Assembly (NCBI RefSeq): GCF_039528175.1
Contig: NZ_BAAALH010000002.1
Span: forward strand, 1,240,001-1,304,000
Length of the DNA: 64,000 nt
Source: Citricoccus alkalitolerans
GTDB taxonomy: Bacteria; Actinomycetota; Actinomycetes; Actinomycetales; Micrococcaceae
Direction of reading: 5' to 3'
The position numbers and the translations under genes were made by a program. Of this stretch, positions 8,788-17,513 are shown piece by piece; the stretch's first letter is position 1, and every line of letters begins with the position of its first letter. The notes beneath the pieces are model-generated. The model did not search any database and was not told where the DNA came from. It saw nothing but the letters and a program-made list of their open reading frames with translations.

Positions 8788-10011
8788 TCAGGCGGCGGCG
8801 TAGTTGCCGGTCAGCAATACCGCTCCGCCGTCCACGCCCTTGGCGCCCTGCATGAAGTCGCTGCCGGCGTTCCGGGCCTCGTCCGTCACGCGGCCCACGG
8901 TGCCGGCAACCCAGGAGGTCAGGCCGCGGGCGTTGAGCCGGTTCAGGGCCTCATCGGCCGCGGCGGGATCCACCACGGCGACCATGCCGACGCCGAGGTT
9001 CAGGGTGCGCTCCAGGTCCTCGAGCGGGACGCGGCCGAGCTGGCCAACGAGGGAGAACACGGCGGGCAGCGACCACGTCTCGCGGTCCACGGTGGCCATC
9101 AGGCCCTGGGGGAGCACCCGGGCCAGATTGGCGGCGAGTCCGCCACCGGTGACGTGGGAGAAGCCGTGCAGGGCGGGCTCGCCCGAGGCAGTGGTCACCG
9201 CGCCAGCGGTCCCGGAGACAGGGTCGCCGTTGAGGTGACGCATCACGTCCAGGCAGTCAGCGGTGTAGATCCGCGTGGGTTCGAGCAGCTCCTCGCCGAG
9301 CGTACGGCCCAGGTCCGTGACCTCGCGGTCGAGGGACCAGCCGGCGTCGTTGATGACGCGGCGGACCAGGGAGTAGCCGTTGGAGTGGATGCCGGAGGAA
9401 GCCATGGCGATGACCACGTCCCCCTCGCGGACGCGCTCGGGACCGAGCAGGGCGGAGGCCTCGACCACGCCGGTGGCGGCGCCTGCGACGTCATACTCGT
9501 CCACGCCCAGCAGGCCGGGGTGCTCGGCGGTCTCACCGCCCACCAGAGCGGTGCCGGCAGCCTGGCAGCCCAGGGCGATGCCGCGGACGATGTCCGCGAT
9601 GCGTTCGGGAACGACCTTGCCGCAGGCGATGTAGTCGGTCATGAACAGCGGCTCGGCGCCGACCACCACGATGTCGTCCACGACCATGCCGACGAGGTCG
9701 AAGCCGATCGTGTCGTGCTTGTCCAGCGCCTGCGCGATCGCGACCTTGGTGCCGACGCCATCCGTGGAGGTCGCCAGCAGGGGCTGTGAGTACTTCAGCA
9801 GCGCCGAGACGTCATACAGCCCGGCGAAACCACCCACACCGCCGATGACGGAGCCGTTGTGGGTGGCCTTCAGCGCGTCCTTCATCATCTCTACGGCCAG
9901 GTCACCGGCCTCCACGTCCACGCCGGCGGAGGCGTAGGTGGTCCCCGGACCGATCTTGGCGGTGCCGGGCGTTGCGCCGGCCGGATCGTGGGAGTATTCG
10001 GAAGCGGTCAC
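8788..10011 (-). CDS. purM: Phosphoribosylformylglycinamidine cyclo-ligase PurM
   Basis: PurM (AIR synthetase, 407 residues) catalyses step five of purine synthesis, turning FGAM plus ATP into AIR. The start of the fold is TYASAGVDVEAGDLAVEMMK. Further family blocks are STDGVGTKVAIA, GFDLVGMVVDDIVVVGAEPLF, ALVGGETAEHPG and SSGIHSNGYSLVR. GTG 10011 is chosen: it overlaps the purF stop as GTGA, and the longer open frame upstream reads through purF sequence and is a shadow. The 30-residue head before TYASAG is longer than in E. coli, as is usual in actinobacteria. It is co-transcribed behind purF. Confidence 0.96.
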   Translation of the reverse strand: MTASEYSHDPAGATPGTAKIGPGTTYASAGVDVEAGDLAVEMMKDALKATHNGSVIGGVGGFAGLYDVSALLKYSQPLLATSTDGVGTKVAIAQALDKHDTIGFDLVGMVVDDIVVVGAEPLFMTDYIACGKVVPERIADIVRGIALGCQAAGTALVGGETAEHPGLLGVDEYDVAGAATGVVEASALLGPERVREGDVVIAMASSGIHSNGYSLVRRVINDAGWSLDREVTDLGRTLGEELLEPTRIYTADCLDVMRHLNGDPVSGTAGAVTTASGEPALHGFSHVTGGGLAANLARVLPQGLMATVDRETWSLPAVFSLVGQLGRVPLEDLERTLNLGVGMVAVVDPAAADEALNRLNARGLTSWVAGTVGRVTDEARNAGSDFMQGAKGVDGGAVLLTGNYAAA

Positions 10012-11615
10012 AGCGGGGTCCTGTCGGTTGCGGTCAGCAGGTCTTCGTAGGGCGCGTCGGGTCCCGGGTCGCAGCCGACGGCGCCGGGGCGCTCGTCCGG
10101 GTCCACCGTTGACTCCGGATCCGCGAGGGTATCGGTCGCGGACGCCGTGGCGGCGACCGGCTGCTCCAGCAGGTGCTTGCCGCGCTCGTCCTCGCTGGGC
10201 AGCGGGATCGGGTAGTCGCCGGTGAAGCAGGCGGTGCACAGCGAGCGGCGGGGCTGCTCGGTGGCCTCGATCATGCCCTCGGCGGAGATGTACTCCAGGG
10301 AGTCAGCCCCGATCGACGCGGCGATCTCCGCGACCCCGGCGCCGTTGGCGATCAGTTCGGCGCGCGAGGCGAAGTCGATGCCGTAGAAGCAGGGCCACTT
10401 GATGGGCGGCGAGGAGATCCGCACGTGCACCTCGGCCGCACCGGCCTCCTTGAGCATCCGGACCACCGCGCGCTGGGTGTTGCCGCGCACGATCGAATCG
10501 TCCACCACCACCACGCGCTTGCCGGACACCACGGCGGGCTGGACGTTGAGCTTGAGCCGGATGCCGAGCTGGCGCAGGGTCTGCGAGGGCTGGATGAAAG
10601 TGCGGCCCACATAGGAGTTCTTGACGAACCCCTGGCCGAAGGGGATGCCGGACTCCTCGGCGTAGCCCACCGCGGCGGGCGTGCCGGACTCCGGGACCGG
10701 GATGACGACGTCGGCCTCCACCGGGTTCTCCCGGGCCAGCGCGCGTCCCATGGCCCCGCGCGACTCATACACGGAGCGGCCGCTGATGGTGGCATCCGGC
10801 CGGGCGAGGTAGACGTACTCGAAGACGCAGTGCGCCGGCTTGGACTCGGCGAACCGGGTGGAGCGGATGCCCTCCTCGTCGATGGCGATGAGTTCGCCGG
10901 GAGCGACCTCGCGAATGAAGGAGGCGCCCACCGTGGCCAGGGCTGATTGCTCGGAGGCCACCACCCAGCCGCGCTCGAGCCGGCCGAGCACCAGCGGACG
11001 CACGCCCTGCGGATCCCGAGCGGCGTAGAGGGTGTGCTCGTTCATGAACACGAAGGAGAAGGCGCCGCGGATCATCGGGAGCAGCTCGGTGGCCGTCTGC
11101 TCGAGCGTGGAGCCCTCCTCACCCTGCAGCAGGGCCGTGACGAGGGCGGTGTCCGTGGTGTTGCCCTGGGCCATCTCACCCCGGGTCTGCTTGCCGTAGC
11201 GGGCCTGCACCATCCGGTAGAGCTCGGCTGAGTTCACCAGGTTGCCGTTGTGGCCCAGGGCCACGGTGCCGTCCGCGGTGGCGCCGAGGGTCGGCTGGGC
11301 GTTCTCCCAGTTGTTGCCGCCGGTGGTCGAGTACCGGCAGTGCCCGACGGCGATGTGCCCCGTCAGAGTGTTCAGGGTCGCCTCGTCGAAGACCTGGGAG
11401 ACGAGACCCAGATCCTTGTACACGGAGATCCGCTTGCCGTCCGAGGTGGCGATGCCCGCCGACTCCTGCCCGCGGTGCTGCAGGGCGTACAGGCCGTAGT
11501 AGGCGAGCTTGGAGACCTCCTCGCCGGGGGCCCAGACGCCGAACACCCCGCATTCGTCCTGGGGACCCTTCTCATGAGGGTCGAGGTCGTGTGTCAGCAG
11601 GCCGTCACCGCGCAT
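10008..11615 (-). CDS. purF: Amidophosphoribosyltransferase PurF
   Basis: The 535-residue enzyme makes 5-phosphoribosylamine from PRPP and glutamine, the committed step of purine synthesis. A short propeptide precedes the N-terminal catalytic cysteine in DECGVFGVW. The glutaminase domain has HRGQESAGIA and GHNGNL. The PRPP-binding site is VVVVDDSIVRGNT near residue 365. The PRTase domain is followed by a proline/aspartate-rich tail of about 55 residues. I chose ATG 11615, with GGGGAG 9 nt upstream, over the ATG at 11633, which has no spaced ribosome binding site. The gene overlaps the end of the upstream two-TM protein by 11 nt and purM by 4 nt, so the three are probably one transcript. Confidence 0.96.
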   Translation of the reverse strand: MRGDGLLTHDLDPHEKGPQDECGVFGVWAPGEEVSKLAYYGLYALQHRGQESAGIATSDGKRISVYKDLGLVSQVFDEATLNTLTGHIAVGHCRYSTTGGNNWENAQPTLGATADGTVALGHNGNLVNSAELYRMVQARYGKQTRGEMAQGNTTDTALVTALLQGEEGSTLEQTATELLPMIRGAFSFVFMNEHTLYAARDPQGVRPLVLGRLERGWVVASEQSALATVGASFIREVAPGELIAIDEEGIRSTRFAESKPAHCVFEYVYLARPDATISGRSVYESRGAMGRALARENPVEADVVIPVPESGTPAAVGYAEESGIPFGQGFVKNSYVGRTFIQPSQTLRQLGIRLKLNVQPAVVSGKRVVVVDDSIVRGNTQRAVVRMLKEAGAAEVHVRISSPPIKWPCFYGIDFASRAELIANGAGVAEIAASIGADSLEYISAEGMIEATEQPRRSLCTACFTGDYPIPLPSEDERGKHLLEQPVAATASATDTLADPESTVDPDERPGAVGCDPGPDAPYEDLLTATDRTPL

Positions 11616-12126
11616 CTTGGTCACGCTCCCCATTCTCCCACTTGTCCGTCCACTGCTGCAGATCGTGGTCCTGAACGGCGTAATCGGCGTCCTCGTAGCG
11701 GTCCACGGACTGGGCTGTCACGGTATAGGTGTGCTTCTTCGACCGGCGGTCCAGCACCAGCCAGACGAGCGCTCCGGCCCCCACCCCGAGGATGCCGAAG
11801 ATCACCAGGAAATACCCGAAGGTGGACCCGAAGGTGAACTCCGGGTTGGCCTCGCCGACGGCGGTCACCAGCAGCGCGACGATGATGCCGAGCAGGGCGC
11901 CCCCGATCAGGAACACCTGCACCTTCGGGGCCCGGCGAACCACCAGGGTGCGACGGTCCAGGGCATCCGGCTCCGGAGAGTCCGGCGAGTTCGCGGCGTG
12001 CCGTCCCGCCTCCGGCTGGACCGGCGTCGGCCGGACCGCCTCAGGCCGGTTCGGCCCCGGTGTGGTGGGTTCGTCTGCCGGGGTGCTCGCGGGGGTGTCC
12101 GCGGAACCGTCGGGGGGAAAAGTCAT
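11605..12126 (-). CDS. Two-TM membrane protein with disordered N-terminus
   Basis: The protein is 173 residues. A proline-rich hydrophilic head (about 75 residues) is followed by a basic patch and two transmembrane helices (VFLIGGALLGIIVALLVTAV and YFLVIFGILGVGAGALVWLVL). A charged cytoplasmic tail holds YTVTAQSVDRYEDADYAVQD. I do not recognise a family with a known role. ATG 12126 is chosen because a TACCAT hexamer ends exactly 7 nt before it, pointing to a leaderless mRNA. The gene heads the purF-purM transcript and overlaps the start of purF. It marks the last clearly core gene before the accessory region. Confidence 0.7.
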   Translation of the reverse strand: MTFPPDGSADTPASTPADEPTTPGPNRPEAVRPTPVQPEAGRHAANSPDSPEPDALDRRTLVVRRAPKVQVFLIGGALLGIIVALLVTAVGEANPEFTFGSTFGYFLVIFGILGVGAGALVWLVLDRRSKKHTYTVTAQSVDRYEDADYAVQDHDLQQWTDKWENGERDQDAR

Positions 12127-12198
12127 GCCTTCCATGGTACGGGGCGGGAAGGCCTCTCTCCGCCCCGGGTCGGGCACGCTCTACCCGCGGGGGTGTGG

Positions 12199-12438
12199 CT
12201 ACACGTAGGGGTTGCGGACGGAGTTGACGCCAGCGTCGGTGGTCTCTGTGAATAACGGCCCCGTCGGCCTGGGCAGCCGCAGGGTGGGCCGGGACGAATG
12301 TACGGCGACCAGTCCGGACCCCGGTGCCACAAGCAGCAGGATGGCCATTGCTATCGCACTGACCAGGGCCGCTCCGGCGCACTGGAACGGGCTGGGCTGT
12401 CTCGGTGCGGTCGAGCCGAGTTCAACGCTGGTCAGCAT
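12199..12438 (-). CDS. Small ORF with one predicted TM segment (doubtful)
   Basis: The 79-residue open frame has a plausible signal or membrane segment (VSAIAMAILLLVAPGSGLVAV) and a polar C-terminus ending NSVRNPYV. There is no convincing ribosome binding site and no family match that I recognise. It lies at the left edge of the accessory region and may be a remnant. Confidence 0.3.
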   Translation of the reverse strand: MLTSVELGSTAPRQPSPFQCAGAALVSAIAMAILLLVAPGSGLVAVHSSRPTLRLPRPTGPLFTETTDAGVNSVRNPYV

Positions 12439-12556
12439 CCGTAGTTGTCACGTCTTTGAACGGAGCATTCACTGTTCCGTGACCGTTTTTGCTGTACTGG
12501 CAGGGCACCCGCGGTGTTTGGCTGCAATGTGCCGTTTGCTGAGGGATAAGGACTTC

Positions 12557-12922
12557 ATGGGAACGCCAAGACCTTTAGTGGCGAGATTTGCTAGATCTCC
12601 GCGGGGGCGCAGCGTGCGTTTGGCTGTGTTGATGTTGCTGGTCGTTGTGCTCATTGTGGTGGTGTACAGCGCACTCTTTCAGTATCTGATGAGCGTGGAG
12701 GGGCGTGAGTATTCATGGTCCACCAGCGTGTACTGGACTCTCGTGACGATGTCGACTTTGGGATATGGCGACATTGTCTTCGACTCTGAGATGGGTCCTG
12801 TCTTCACCTCGGTCGTCCTCCAGATTCCCGACCAGAACGAGTTGTTTCCGTCGAACGCAGAGTTGCTGCTCATCGGTGAAGACGCTGTCGAGCAACGGTT
12901 CGTGGACCGCTACGTGGGTTGA
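12557..12922 (+). pseudogene. Potassium-channel gene with in-frame internal deletion
   Basis: The 121-residue frame starts at an ATG with AAGGA 6 nt upstream. Residues 1-75 look like the pore module of a two-TM potassium channel: a basic head, a first helix (LAVLMLLVVVLIVVVYSALF), the pore helix SVYWTLVTMSTLGYGD with the selectivity filter TLGYGD, and the beginning of the second helix (GPVFTSVVL). The text then jumps directly to a tail resembling the end of an RCK/TrkA-C domain (NAELLLIGEDAVEQRFVDRYVG). The second helix and nearly all of the cytosolic RCK domain are missing, while the frame is kept. It is most simply a deletion derivative of a longer channel gene. A working mini-protein is unlikely. 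Confidence 0.65.
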
Positions 12923-13834
12923 AAAGCATGCCCGGGTAATCAGACGCGATCCGTCGTGGGAGCCTGCTCTCTGAGTGGAACGTTCAAGGCTATTTGGGTT
13001 GTCGCTGTCACTGCTTCGAATTTCGTTTGACCATTTGGTGCAGGCAACGGGGGTATTTTCGTGGTTCGTCATCCACGACTGTCAGGAGGCCGTGCCGCAT
13101 TTAGGCGCTGCTGATTGGTTCCCGGGGCCGGGTAACTGACTGGTGTTCGGTGCTTCCATGCTGTCTCCTTCTCGTGTGCACCAGCCGACTGGACGGTCAA
13201 CGAGTTCGACGTCCGCGAGGCCCACTGCGCACTGGCTCAGCCAGCATATTGATGAGAGTCCAAAAGGTTGGCCGAAGCAGCAACAGGCATTTGACCGCGA
13301 CGCGATTAGTGATCCGGGTCGAATTGCGGCCGGGATTTCCCACGCCGTTCCGGGCTTTGATGAACCAAATTCCCACGGCCGACGGCAACGGCGTGGAGAT
13401 GGCTCCACGGCGTCCCTAGGCTGCCGTCATTGTTCAAAGGGCACGATGACTACGAGTTTTTGCATGCAATGGCTTTCTCAGCGTCCTCGGCAGTGATCGA
13501 GCGTTGGGTTGCGGCCACAAGCCAGTGGCTGACATCAGCGGCGTCAACGCGCAATAGCCACTCGGGAACAGAAAGTCGAACTGAACCAGTTCACCCAGCG
13601 GTTTCGATTCCTCCAGGCAGCGTCACATTCACGTGACGATGACCCGAACACGAGGGGGCAAATACTCAAGCCTTGCTTCGGGCTGTTCGACGAATTCTGC
13701 GAATCATACGGTCTGTTAGGGTAATTTGCGTTGGGCTAACCCATAGTTTCCGCCAGCATGCACATCAAGGCGTTTCTCGCTTTGTCGCTGCGATCGACAA
13801 AAGGGCGTCTGTGCGACCGCGAAGGATGGCAAGA
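12923..13834. other. Gene-poor accessory stretch with no convincing gene
   Basis: Roughly 0.9 kb with lower GC than the flanking core. Short open frames exist on both strands but none combines a ribosome binding site, third-position GC bias and recognisable motifs. The last part (13,640-13,830) is the leader of the next gene. I read it as decayed sequence. Confidence 0.5.
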
Positions 13835-14377
13835 ATGAGTGAATCCGTAGCTGTCTTCGGCGCCGGCCCGGGGCTGCTGGATAACATCACTTCCGACCTG
13901 GATGCCAGAAATGAGTTTCCCCTCAGATTTCGGTTTCCAGACGTCAATCGCACGTTCAGTCGCATCGTAGTTGGAGCGACGTATCGGTGGCATCACGGTT
14001 GGCTATTGAGTAGATCGTCTTGTTGGTCGCTGAGGAGGGCTCTCAACAGTGCCAACCATGCCATTGCCAACAACGGTGTGGTTCTGGGCTTGGTGCAGCT
14101 TATCGGCGTTCCGAGTGCGCAGCTCGATACCGTCTTGAGCTCCCTATCCGAGGAGGCCGGAACCGCCGCATCGCGCGTTCGAAGAGACCAAAGGCGGAAA
14201 GCCACTGTCAACTACCTCGCTTTCGATCAGACTTCTCACCGACGGTTGATTCGAGCGAACGCTCTCGACTACTTGAACACAGACATGGCAAGTGGGTTGG
14301 TCAGCGGTAAGTGCGTCCATGCGCACGAACTGCTACATCAGGGTCTGCCGGACGTCTTGAAGCCCTTCGACTCGTAA
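13835..14377 (+). CDS. Small Rossmann-like protein of unknown function, copy 1
   Basis: A 180-residue protein, not assigned to a known family. It opens with a beta strand and glycine loop (SVAVFGAGPGLLDNI), like the nucleotide loop of short-chain dehydrogenases, but has no YxxxK catalytic pair and is 70 residues shorter than an SDR. Shared blocks with the protein at 16662-17201 are RTF-RIV-G--Y-W, NG-VL--VQLIGVP, AT-N-LAFD-T--R-LI and G-CVH--EL, so the two are paralogues. ATG 13835 has GAAGGA 8 nt upstream. It lies on the same strand as, and 100 bp before, a DHA2 MFS pump, but the pump has its own promoter. A regulatory, chaperone or drug-modifying role is all speculation. Confidence 0.7.
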   Translation: MSESVAVFGAGPGLLDNITSDLDARNEFPLRFRFPDVNRTFSRIVVGATYRWHHGWLLSRSSCWSLRRALNSANHAIANNGVVLGLVQLIGVPSAQLDTVLSSLSEEAGTAASRVRRDQRRKATVNYLAFDQTSHRRLIRANALDYLNTDMASGLVSGKCVHAHELLHQGLPDVLKPFDS

Positions 14378-14442
14378 GTCGAAGGCCAGTTGGTTCGAGA
14401 CCCCAAGGTTGAGGTGCAGCGGCCTCTAGGAATCGGCCGAAC

Positions 14443-14472
14443 TTGCTTACAAACCGAACGGTTCGTTATGAT
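14443..14472 (+). promoter_or_regulatory. Promoter and TetR-type operator of MFS pump 1
   Basis: A -35 TTGCTT (14443-14448) and -10 TATGAT (14467-14472) are spaced by 18 nt. Between them lies the palindrome AACCG-AA-CGGTT (14452-14463). The 13-bp core CAAACCGAACGGT (14450-14462) recurs, reverse complemented, before the second pump (20321-20333). A repressor bound here would block RNA polymerase. The likely binder is the TetR encoded downstream. Confidence 0.75.
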
Positions 14473-14478
14473 GAACGA

Positions 14479-16017
14479 GTGAAACTCGTGAGCCCCGCCC
14501 CGCCGTCGAAGGCGACCCCTGCAGGAACCAAGGAATGGCTCGCCCTGAGTGTCCTTGTTCTCGCGGTGACGCTGCTGGCCATTGACGGCACAGTCCTCTA
14601 CTTGGCAGTGCCTGCTCTGACTGCTGACCTTGCCCCAACGGCAACGCAGATCCTTTGGATCGGGGATATTTACTCCTTCGTGCTCGCGGGTCTCCTGGTC
14701 ACCATGGGAAACCTCGCTGATCGCATCGGGCGGAAGCGCCTGCTGTTGATCGGTAGCGTGGCTTTCGGACTGGCTTCGGTCACTGCTGCCTTTGCGCCCT
14801 CCGCGGAGGTGCTGATTCTCGGCCGCGCGCTACTGGGTGTCGCTGGGGCAACTATCATGCCTTCGACTCTGTCGATCATCAGGAACCTGTTCCATGAACC
14901 GATCCAACGAACTCGGGCTATCGCTCTATGGTCTGCCGGTGCCATGGCCGGAGGCGCCGTTGGACCGCTCGTCGGAGGAATCCTGCTGGAGTCGTTCTGG
15001 TGGGGTGCCGTCTTCCTCATCAACGTACCGGTCATTATTTTGATTGTCGTTCTCGGGCTTTGGCTGTTGCCTGAATCCCGCAATCCGCGGGCCGGCCACA
15101 TCGATGTGACGTCCGCGGTCCTCTCGGTGCTTGCGATTGTTCCAGTGGTCTATGCCATCAAGCAGGCCGTGGGCATGGAGATCGATTGGTCGGTGCCTGT
15201 TGCAGCATTGGTCGGGATTCTCGCCGGATGGTCGTTCGTGCACCGGCAGAGGCATCTGGAGACTCCCATGGTGGATACCAGTCTCTTCCGCATCCCAGCC
15301 TTCCGCGGAGCCGTGGCCGCAAATACGCTTTCTATCTTCGCCTTCTTTGGATTGTTGTTCTTCTTCTCCCAGTACCTGCAGTTGGTCCGAGGCTATTCGC
15401 CCTTCTGGGCCGGCCTGGCTGAAATACCGGCGACCGTAGCCTCAATGGCCGTGGTAGCGGTGGTCGGCCTCTTTCTTTCCAAGTTGGGATTGGGCCGCGC
15501 TATAGCCGCGGGACTGCTGCTCGGCTCAGTGGGGCTGGTGGCGCTGGGTGTCTCTGAGGGGTTGCCCTCCTACTGGGGCATCGGGATCTCGTTGGCGGTC
15601 ATCGGGCTCGGGATCGGTTTGGCGATGACGCTGTCTACCGACGCAGTGGTCTCTGCTGCGCCTCCCGAAAGAGCTGGCGCGGCCTCCTCGATCTCGGAAA
15701 CAGCCTATGAACTCGGCATTGCCTTGGGCATTGCCGTCCTCGGCTCAATCCAGACAGCGCTGTACAGGGCCAACCTGCATATCCCCGCGGAGACACCGCC
15801 GGAAGTCGCAGCTTCGGTCCAGGATTCTCTGGCCAGCGGCTCGAGTGCATTACAGGGCCGAAACAGTGAGCTTCTGTCCATGGCGCAGCTGGCGTTCACC
15901 CATGGTATGCAAGTTACCTCTTACATCGCGGCCGCCTTACTGGTTGTGGCTGCTGTAGTGGCCTGGCGGCTCATCCCCTCCATCCCCGGGCAGAAAGTCG
16001 AACGTGACACCCACTGA
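14479..16017 (+). CDS. DHA2-family 14-TM MFS drug exporter (QacA/EmrB-like), pump 1
   Basis: The 512-residue proton-coupled exporter has about 14 helices. TM1 carries the DHA2 motif AIDGTVLYLAVPAL with its membrane aspartate. Loop 2-3 holds motif A (GNLADRIGRKRLLLIG). TM5 has the antiporter-type GGAVGPLVGGILLESFWW. It resembles the QacA/LfrA pumps that export cationic dyes, quaternary ammonium compounds and intercalators. GTG 14479 is chosen: -10 TATGAT ends 6 nt upstream, so the mRNA is probably leaderless and no Shine-Dalgarno is needed. The stop overlaps the TetR gene by 14 nt, so pump and regulator are co-expressed. A close paralogue is at 20880-22397. Confidence 0.9.
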   Translation: MKLVSPAPPSKATPAGTKEWLALSVLVLAVTLLAIDGTVLYLAVPALTADLAPTATQILWIGDIYSFVLAGLLVTMGNLADRIGRKRLLLIGSVAFGLASVTAAFAPSAEVLILGRALLGVAGATIMPSTLSIIRNLFHEPIQRTRAIALWSAGAMAGGAVGPLVGGILLESFWWGAVFLINVPVIILIVVLGLWLLPESRNPRAGHIDVTSAVLSVLAIVPVVYAIKQAVGMEIDWSVPVAALVGILAGWSFVHRQRHLETPMVDTSLFRIPAFRGAVAANTLSIFAFFGLLFFFSQYLQLVRGYSPFWAGLAEIPATVASMAVVAVVGLFLSKLGLGRAIAAGLLLGSVGLVALGVSEGLPSYWGIGISLAVIGLGIGLAMTLSTDAVVSAAPPERAGAASSISETAYELGIALGIAVLGSIQTALYRANLHIPAETPPEVAASVQDSLASGSSALQGRNSELLSMAQLAFTHGMQVTSYIAAALLVVAAVVAWRLIPSIPGQKVERDTH

Positions 16018-16618
16018 ATCCACAGCCACTCGGGACAAAGTACGCACCCGCAAGGCTATCCTCGAGGCCGCTGTTCTTTTGATGACCGAACAGGGGGCCG
16101 GAGTCAGCCTCGCTGACATCGCCTCGCAGGCCGGCGTATCCAAAGGCGCGTTGACACACCACTTCACGAGCCGCAGCGCATTGGAAGAGGGAATACTCTC
16201 TGATACTGCCCAACGGTTCTGGAGTGACGTGCATGCGCACGTCGACTTATCGGAGAACCGGCCAGGCAAACTCCTGCGCGCCTACATTCGGGCCTTGACC
16301 ACCGATAGCGACACCACGCGCGAGGTGTTCTCACCGTCGTCTATTCTCACGGTCATTGGCAACAACGCAACCGTTCAGCAGTTTCTTGTGCACGATGCAG
16401 AGACATGGCGTGGCGCGTTCGGCGCCGACGGGATTGAACCGGGCCTTTCATTGGTGCTACGGCACGCGGCCGAAGGGCTCGCCTCGTGCATCGATACCCC
16501 CTACCTCTCTGCGGAGGAACTCGACGTCGCACGCGCGAGACTGCTCCTGATGGCCGAAGCTGATGAAGGCGACCAGGGTACGTCGTCGCGGCTTCCTCCG
16601 CACGAGGCGTCACGGTGA
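16004..16618 (+). CDS. TetR/AcrR-family repressor (intact)
   Basis: The protein is 204 residues. The N-terminal helix-turn-helix is canonical: AILEAAVLLMTEQGAGVSLADIA (key residues), turn QAGVSKGALTHHF, then helix 4. The C-terminal ligand/dimer domain is all-helical with no recognisable ligand signature. The GTG start lies inside the 3' end of the pump gene, so translation is coupled. It should repress its own operon through the palindrome at 14452-14463. Because that palindrome's core recurs before the second pump, this may also be the only functional repressor for both, the second pump's own TetR being broken. Ligand unknown. Confidence 0.88.
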   Translation: MTPTESTATRDKVRTRKAILEAAVLLMTEQGAGVSLADIASQAGVSKGALTHHFTSRSALEEGILSDTAQRFWSDVHAHVDLSENRPGKLLRAYIRALTTDSDTTREVFSPSSILTVIGNNATVQQFLVHDAETWRGAFGADGIEPGLSLVLRHAAEGLASCIDTPYLSAEELDVARARLLLMAEADEGDQGTSSRLPPHEASR

Positions 16619-16661
16619 TGAAGAGGAGAGCCTCACCCACCAAACTTGAGAGGACGGTTCC

Positions 16662-17201
16662 ATGACGCGCGACGCAGTAGCCATTCTCGGAACCGGCCTG
16701 GGCATCCTCGACGGTCTCGCTGCGGATCTGCAGGCCCACGGAATGACGGTCCGGCGATCACGTCACCCGCACCAGGGTCGGACCTTCGGCCGCATCGTGT
16801 TGGGCGTGGCCTACCAGTGGCGACGAAATTGGCTATCGAACAGTATCTCCCGCTGGAAGCTGAACAACGCCCTAGTCAACGTCGAGGACAGCATCGCCCA
16901 GAACGGGATCGTCCTGGTGATGGTCCAACTTATCGGCGTGCCTCCGACCCGGATAGTGGCGGTGATGGATCGGTTATCCGCCATCGCTGAAAACGCCACA
17001 GCACGGGCGGTTAACTTCCGTGGCCACGACGCAACGATCAACTTCTTGGCGTTTGACGAGACCACTCAGCGGTCTTTGATTCACCGTCGGGTCTTCAACT
17101 ACGTCCGTTCCGCCGGCAGAATCACTACCGGAGAGTGTGTCCATTCCTGTGAACTGGAAACCTGTAGTCTCCAAGACGCCTTGAACGGCCACGTTCTATG
17201 A
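16662..17201 (+). CDS. Small Rossmann-like protein of unknown function, copy 2
   Basis: The 179-residue paralogue of the protein at 13835-14377. The head is DAVAILGTGLGILDGLAADL (glycine loop GTGLG). The centre is RTFGRIVLGVAYQWRRNWL and NGIVLVMVQLIGVPPTRI. The C-terminal core is ATINFLAFDETTQRSLI and ITTGECVHSCEL, where two cysteines (CVHSC) are absent from copy 1. The absence of YxxxK argues against SDR catalysis. GAGAGG precedes the ATG. It follows the TetR gene by 43 nt, so the order is pump - TetR - this gene, followed by a broken TetR-like ORF (ATGA overlap) and the UvrA-like gene (GTGA overlap). Such tight packing implies a shared task with drug export or DNA protection. Confidence 0.75.
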   Translation: MTRDAVAILGTGLGILDGLAADLQAHGMTVRRSRHPHQGRTFGRIVLGVAYQWRRNWLSNSISRWKLNNALVNVEDSIAQNGIVLVMVQLIGVPPTRIVAVMDRLSAIAENATARAVNFRGHDATINFLAFDETTQRSLIHRRVFNYVRSAGRITTGECVHSCELETCSLQDALNGHVL

Positions 17202-17513
17202 CAGCGAGACAAATGGACCCTCCTACCGGCCCCGGCCCCCGCCCACCGGGGAGGCCGGTAGACCGGAGTCCAGTGATAGATGCGGCGTTCCGTGTCATCG
17301 AGCGCGAGGGCATGATAGTGGCAGTGGTGCGGACGCCATGGACGTCGCTGGTTGCCGCGAGCAACGGCTACTCCCCGGGACTGTGCGGGGCCGCGGCACG
17401 CGGTCGCGCGGGCGGTTGCTGAAGAGGTGTGCATCCGGGAGGCACTTGGCGATGAGAAATCTTCGGAAGCTCGAGGAGCCGCGATGGCGGCACGGATTCA
17501 GGAGCTCCTGTGA
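17198..17513 (+). pseudogene. Decayed TetR-like ORF between copy 2 and the UvrA-like gene
   Basis: The 5' part (frame of 17198, ATGA overlap with the upstream stop) ends in a TetR-like helix start, RSPVIDAAFRVIEREGM, then degenerates and stops at 17422. The 3' part, in another frame, reads HAVARAVAEEVCIREALG... and finishes MAARIQELL with a TGA at 17511 that overlaps the GTG of the next gene. Total length (105 codons) is half that of a TetR, so there has been at least one frameshift plus a deletion. The preserved overlaps at both ends show that it was once a normal operon member. Confidence 0.5.

Noticed and set aside
13143..13496. Top-strand frame of 117 codons in the gene-poor stretch
   Set aside because: No ribosome binding site, mixed composition and no recognisable motif; overlapped by equally long frames on the other strand.
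13835..17201. Calling the small proteins short-chain dehydrogenases
   Set aside because: They share the glycine loop only; no NNAG or YxxxK motif, and they are about 70 residues too short.
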